From the NCBI RefSeq assembly GCF_030817415.1, contig NZ_JAUSZI010000002.1, positions 9,957,501 through 10,021,500 of the forward strand: DNA of 64,000 bases. The letters run 5' to 3'. Below the pieces are notes generated by a model. It was not told where the DNA came from and did not search any database. It saw only the letters and a program-made list of their open reading frames with translations. Shown here in pieces: positions 61,709 to 64,000 of the stretch; positions within the stretch are counted from its first letter, which is position 1, and each line of letters opens with the position of its first letter. The position numbers were made by a program, and so were the translations under genes. This DNA comes from Streptomyces umbrinus (GTDB lineage Bacteria; Actinomycetota; Actinomycetes; Streptomycetales; Streptomycetaceae).

Positions 61709-62781
61709 GTCGGGTTCCCTTCGTCGTGGCCACGAGTGAGCGACAGACAGGAGAGGCACGCCGTTGCGCGCTCCAGCGAGCGGAAGGCGTGGATGCCTGC
61801 GCCGCATCGGTGCAGGCCGGGTATCACGCGGGCGCAGCAGAAGCAGAAGTCGGCCGGGTCGTCCGGCGCCGCGGCGGTCCGTACGTCGAGCACCAGGCTG
61901 CGGTTGCTGCAGTCGGGGCACTTCAGCACCGACGGGTTGGGCCCGCCTTGCCGGAGCCGGCCGAGCACGACGGTCAGGTAGGCGTGGGCGGCCTCCGCAG
62001 GCAGCGCTGCGGTGCCGCAGAACAGGCAGGCCACCGGGAAGACCAGCGGGGAGAGGAAGTCCTCCGTGTCGTTGCTCGGTTCGTCGGGGAAGCGTTCCAC
62101 GACGAGTGTCATCTGGTCGCAGTCGGGGCACTGCACCGTGTGGTCGCGGAGCGGCTCGAGGCCGGCCCGCAGCCGCTGCATGCGCTTCTTCACGAAGCCG
62201 CGGATCTGCGTCAAGCCGGCGCGGATGAGCGTCATGTCGAACCGGGTGGCCCGGCGTTCGGGTCTGTCCAGGTGCGGGAGCAGTTCCTCGTCGAGGAAGC
62301 GGATGAGGAAGTCGAGCACCTCCGTGGCCTGGCTCTCCACTGCGCGGGCGTTGGCGGCCGGTCCGATCAGGCCGTAGTGCTGCAGCGCGTTGCGGCGCTC
62401 GGCCAGCTTGCGGAGGGCCTTGCCGTCCTCGGCGGTGATGGCGACGCCGGCGATGTCCCGGAGCCGCCGCACGGTCTCGTCGGGGTCACAGCTCTTGAGG
62501 GTGCCCTCTTCGAGTTGGGACCGCGTGGCGGTGCCGGGGTCCTTGAAGACCAGTGTCCAGTGCTCGCGCTGCAGCCGGGCCTTGAGGAGGACCTCGGCGC
62601 CTGCGGCGAGGTGGAGAACGGCGTACTTGAGGGCCCGGGCACTGACCTGCTCGTCTCCCATCTCCAGGAGTTCGACCACACTGATCAGGTAGTCCAGGCC
62701 GTTGGGGATCGGAGGGAAGTGCACCTCGCTGCCGGGGTGCTCAACGCTTCGGGTCGCCGGGTAGGACATGTGGGTGCTCAC
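61705..62781 (-). CDS. HEPN-like protein with zinc ribbons (358 aa)
   Basis: GTG 62781 (GTGA overlap). Residues about 28-170 are helical and end with ERRNALQHYG: R130-N-A-L-Q-H135 fits the RX4-6H motif of HEPN RNases. The C-terminal half has CPDC, CLFC, CPDC, CFCC and CLSC pairs, a ribbon array. The linker LIRAGLTQIRGFVKKRMQRL recurs in the partial gene at the window end. RNase activity is inferred. Confidence 0.65.
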   Translation of the reverse strand: MSTHMSYPATRSVEHPGSEVHFPPIPNGLDYLISVVELLEMGDEQVSARALKYAVLHLAAGAEVLLKARLQREHWTLVFKDPGTATRSQLEEGTLKSCDPDETVRRLRDIAGVAITAEDGKALRKLAERRNALQHYGLIGPAANARAVESQATEVLDFLIRFLDEELLPHLDRPERRATRFDMTLIRAGLTQIRGFVKKRMQRLRAGLEPLRDHTVQCPDCDQMTLVVERFPDEPSNDTEDFLSPLVFPVACLFCGTAALPAEAAHAYLTVVLGRLRQGGPNPSVLKCPDCSNRSLVLDVRTAAAPDDPADFCFCCARVIPGLHRCGAGIHAFRSLERATACLSCLSLTRGHDEGNPT

Positions 62782-63350
62782 CGCGGGCCTCCGTCCGTCC
62801 CGGTCCGCAGCGCTGCGGCCACGTCGGGCGGCAACTCCTGGCCGTAGCGGGTGAGTTCGCCGGCAAGCCGGGCTCGCTGCTCGGCGGGCCACGCGGCCAG
62901 GGTGGCGGCAACCGACTCGCTGAACGGACGTGCTCGCTTCCGCTCGCGGATCGCCTCGTCGACGCGCGCATCGAGGTCGGGGTAGCCGACGCTGAGCAGG
63001 TCGATGGTGGTCAGCACCATGTACGCCAGCGAGTGCAGCTCCCAGTCGGTCTCCCGGCGGTGCGTGGTGTCGTCCTCGCGCAGGGCGAGGGTCTCGCGCA
63101 ACGGCTCGGCGTCCAGGACCAGTTGGGCCACGCCGTCCGCCGTCGGCGCCTGCTCAGGAGTGATGTGCTGGCCGACGCCGGCCAGCAGGCGGCGGGCGAG
63201 GTTGTGCAGGCCGTGGTCGTGCTCGGGGCCACCTGCGTCGGTGCGCTGCTCGCGGGTGTCGAGCGCGCTGCCAAGGCGGGCAGCCTGGTGGGTGAGCCGC
63301 GCGGCGAGGTCGGCGGCGGAGCGGGCCGGTGCGGGACGGGGCTCGGGCAT
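62778..63350 (-). CDS. unknown helical protein (190 aa)
   Basis: Start ATG 63350. Almost all alpha-helical (SAADLAARLTHQAARLGSAL, ELHSLAYMVLTTIDLLSVGY). First gene of a three-gene minus operon with 4-bp overlaps. Confidence 0.6.
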   Translation of the reverse strand: MPEPRPAPARSAADLAARLTHQAARLGSALDTREQRTDAGGPEHDHGLHNLARRLLAGVGQHITPEQAPTADGVAQLVLDAEPLRETLALREDDTTHRRETDWELHSLAYMVLTTIDLLSVGYPDLDARVDEAIRERKRARPFSESVAATLAAWPAEQRARLAGELTRYGQELPPDVAAALRTGTDGGPR

Positions 63351-63451
63351 GGCCAGGAGCCTAGCGGTGTCGCGGAGCGTCGCGATTTGTGCGCGACACC
63401 CGTCGCGCACACGGCAGTTGAAAGATCCCGCATCGGCTCAGGCGCCAGCGG

Positions 63452-64000
63452 TTAACCCTGTTCCTCGTCGTCGTAGTCCATGGGCTCCTCCAGCCCATAG
63501 CGGTCCTCCTCCACCGCGTTGTCCCAGCACCTTCCGCACAGGGCCTGATCGCTGTCGTCTGCGTGGTCGATTGGCCGTGAGCACCGATCGCAGGGCACGA
63601 AAGAAGGGAAAGCAACGGAGCACGCGAAGCAGAAGGGCACGCCCTTGTCAGGATTGCTGAATACCCGGACACCCCAGCCGAGGGTCCACTCCCGGCATTG
63701 CGGACAGGTGTTGAGCTCGCTGAGTTCGCCCCGGTCATCCGCCGGGAAGCAGTACAGCAGCTCCTTCTGCTCCCACAGGGTCGTGCAGAACCTGCATGTG
63801 GCAGAGACTGGCTCGCCGTCAGGACCTGCCGCCTCACCGAGCACCAGGGCGGTGTAGCCGCACTCGGGACATCCGATGGTCCGGTTCTCAGCGCCAGCTG
63901 TCGTCACCTCACCGCGGATGCGGTTGGTCCTCTTCCGGACGAAGACCTTGATGCTGGCCAGGCCGCCGCGCAGCCGGCGAAGCACCAGTCTTGCCTCGAT
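63452..64000 (-). CDS. zinc-ribbon protein paralogous to 61705-62781, partial
   Basis: The gene begins right of the window; the frame is open to 64000. LRGGLASIKVFVRKRTNRIR matches the linker of the HEPN-like protein, followed by CPEC, CRFC, CPQC, CFAC, CDRC and CGRC pairs and an acidic tail. An N-terminal HEPN-like part may lie outside the window. Confidence 0.7.
   Translation of the reverse strand: MEARLVLRRLRGGLASIKVFVRKRTNRIRGEVTTAGAENRTIGCPECGYTALVLGEAAGPDGEPVSATCRFCTTLWEQKELLYCFPADDRGELSELNTCPQCREWTLGWGVRVFSNPDKGVPFCFACSVAFPSFVPCDRCSRPIDHADDSDQALCGRCWDNAVEEDRYGLEEPMDYDDEEQG

Overview
The window is high-GC DNA with strongly G/C-ending codons, frequent GTG starts and many ATGA/GTGA start-stop overlaps. 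Together with an SsgA-like protein, an indole prenyltransferase plus tryptophanase pair and a P450 resembling the conservon-linked CYP157 group, this points to a Streptomyces or close relative. Most of it looks like accessory DNA: a giant plasmid or an integrated, decaying mobile region. It carries plasmid-type genes (type IA topoisomerase, SSB, a ribbon-helix-helix protein, two tyrosine-recombinase relatives), many small unknown genes and many broken genes.

Layout. 1-3.8 kb: 3' end of a P450, then a DMATS-type prenyltransferase and tryptophanase, a pairing known to make prenylated indoles. 3.8-4.7 kb: remnants of IS30 and IS701 transposases and of an oxidoreductase, the last holding a perfect 25-bp hairpin. 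4.7-12 kb (minus): topoisomerase, a zinc-ribbon/nuclease-like protein, three genes headed by an RHH protein with an operator-like palindrome, and a frameshifted lipoprotein. 12.4-21.3 kb (plus): a tightly packed run of small cytosolic proteins of unknown function. 21.4-25.4 kb (minus): a small-gene operon around a degenerate tyrosine recombinase, then a trypsin-like protease with a separate small protein resembling its N-terminal domain. 26-29.4 kb: LysM secreted protein and glutaminyl-peptide cyclotransferase.

29.6-35.6 kb: a class I lanthipeptide locus (LanB, LanC, a 207-residue precursor), bounded by two 208-bp direct repeats that carry the start of a leucine-rich-repeat gene. It looks like an insertion that split that gene. 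36.3-38 kb: a complete ISL3 element with matching 8-bp target duplications. 39-58 kb (mostly plus): SSB, SsgA-like protein, RapZ C-terminal-like module, half of a NADAR domain, many unknowns, several tRNA-like structures and an initiator-type tRNA. 58-64 kb: small membrane proteins, an ATP-dependent DNA ligase, a frameshifted integrase and an operon with two paralogous zinc-ribbon proteins, one with a HEPN-like RX4H motif.

The most novel candidates are (1) the lanthipeptide precursor, with a FxLD box deep inside a very long leader and a 13-cysteine core; (2) a family of at least eight 17-nt hairpins whose stems co-vary, placed between or upstream of genes; and (3) tRNA T-arm-like modules in several intergenic spaces. 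Many frameshifts lie in or near short homopolymers, so some broken genes may be sequencing errors.
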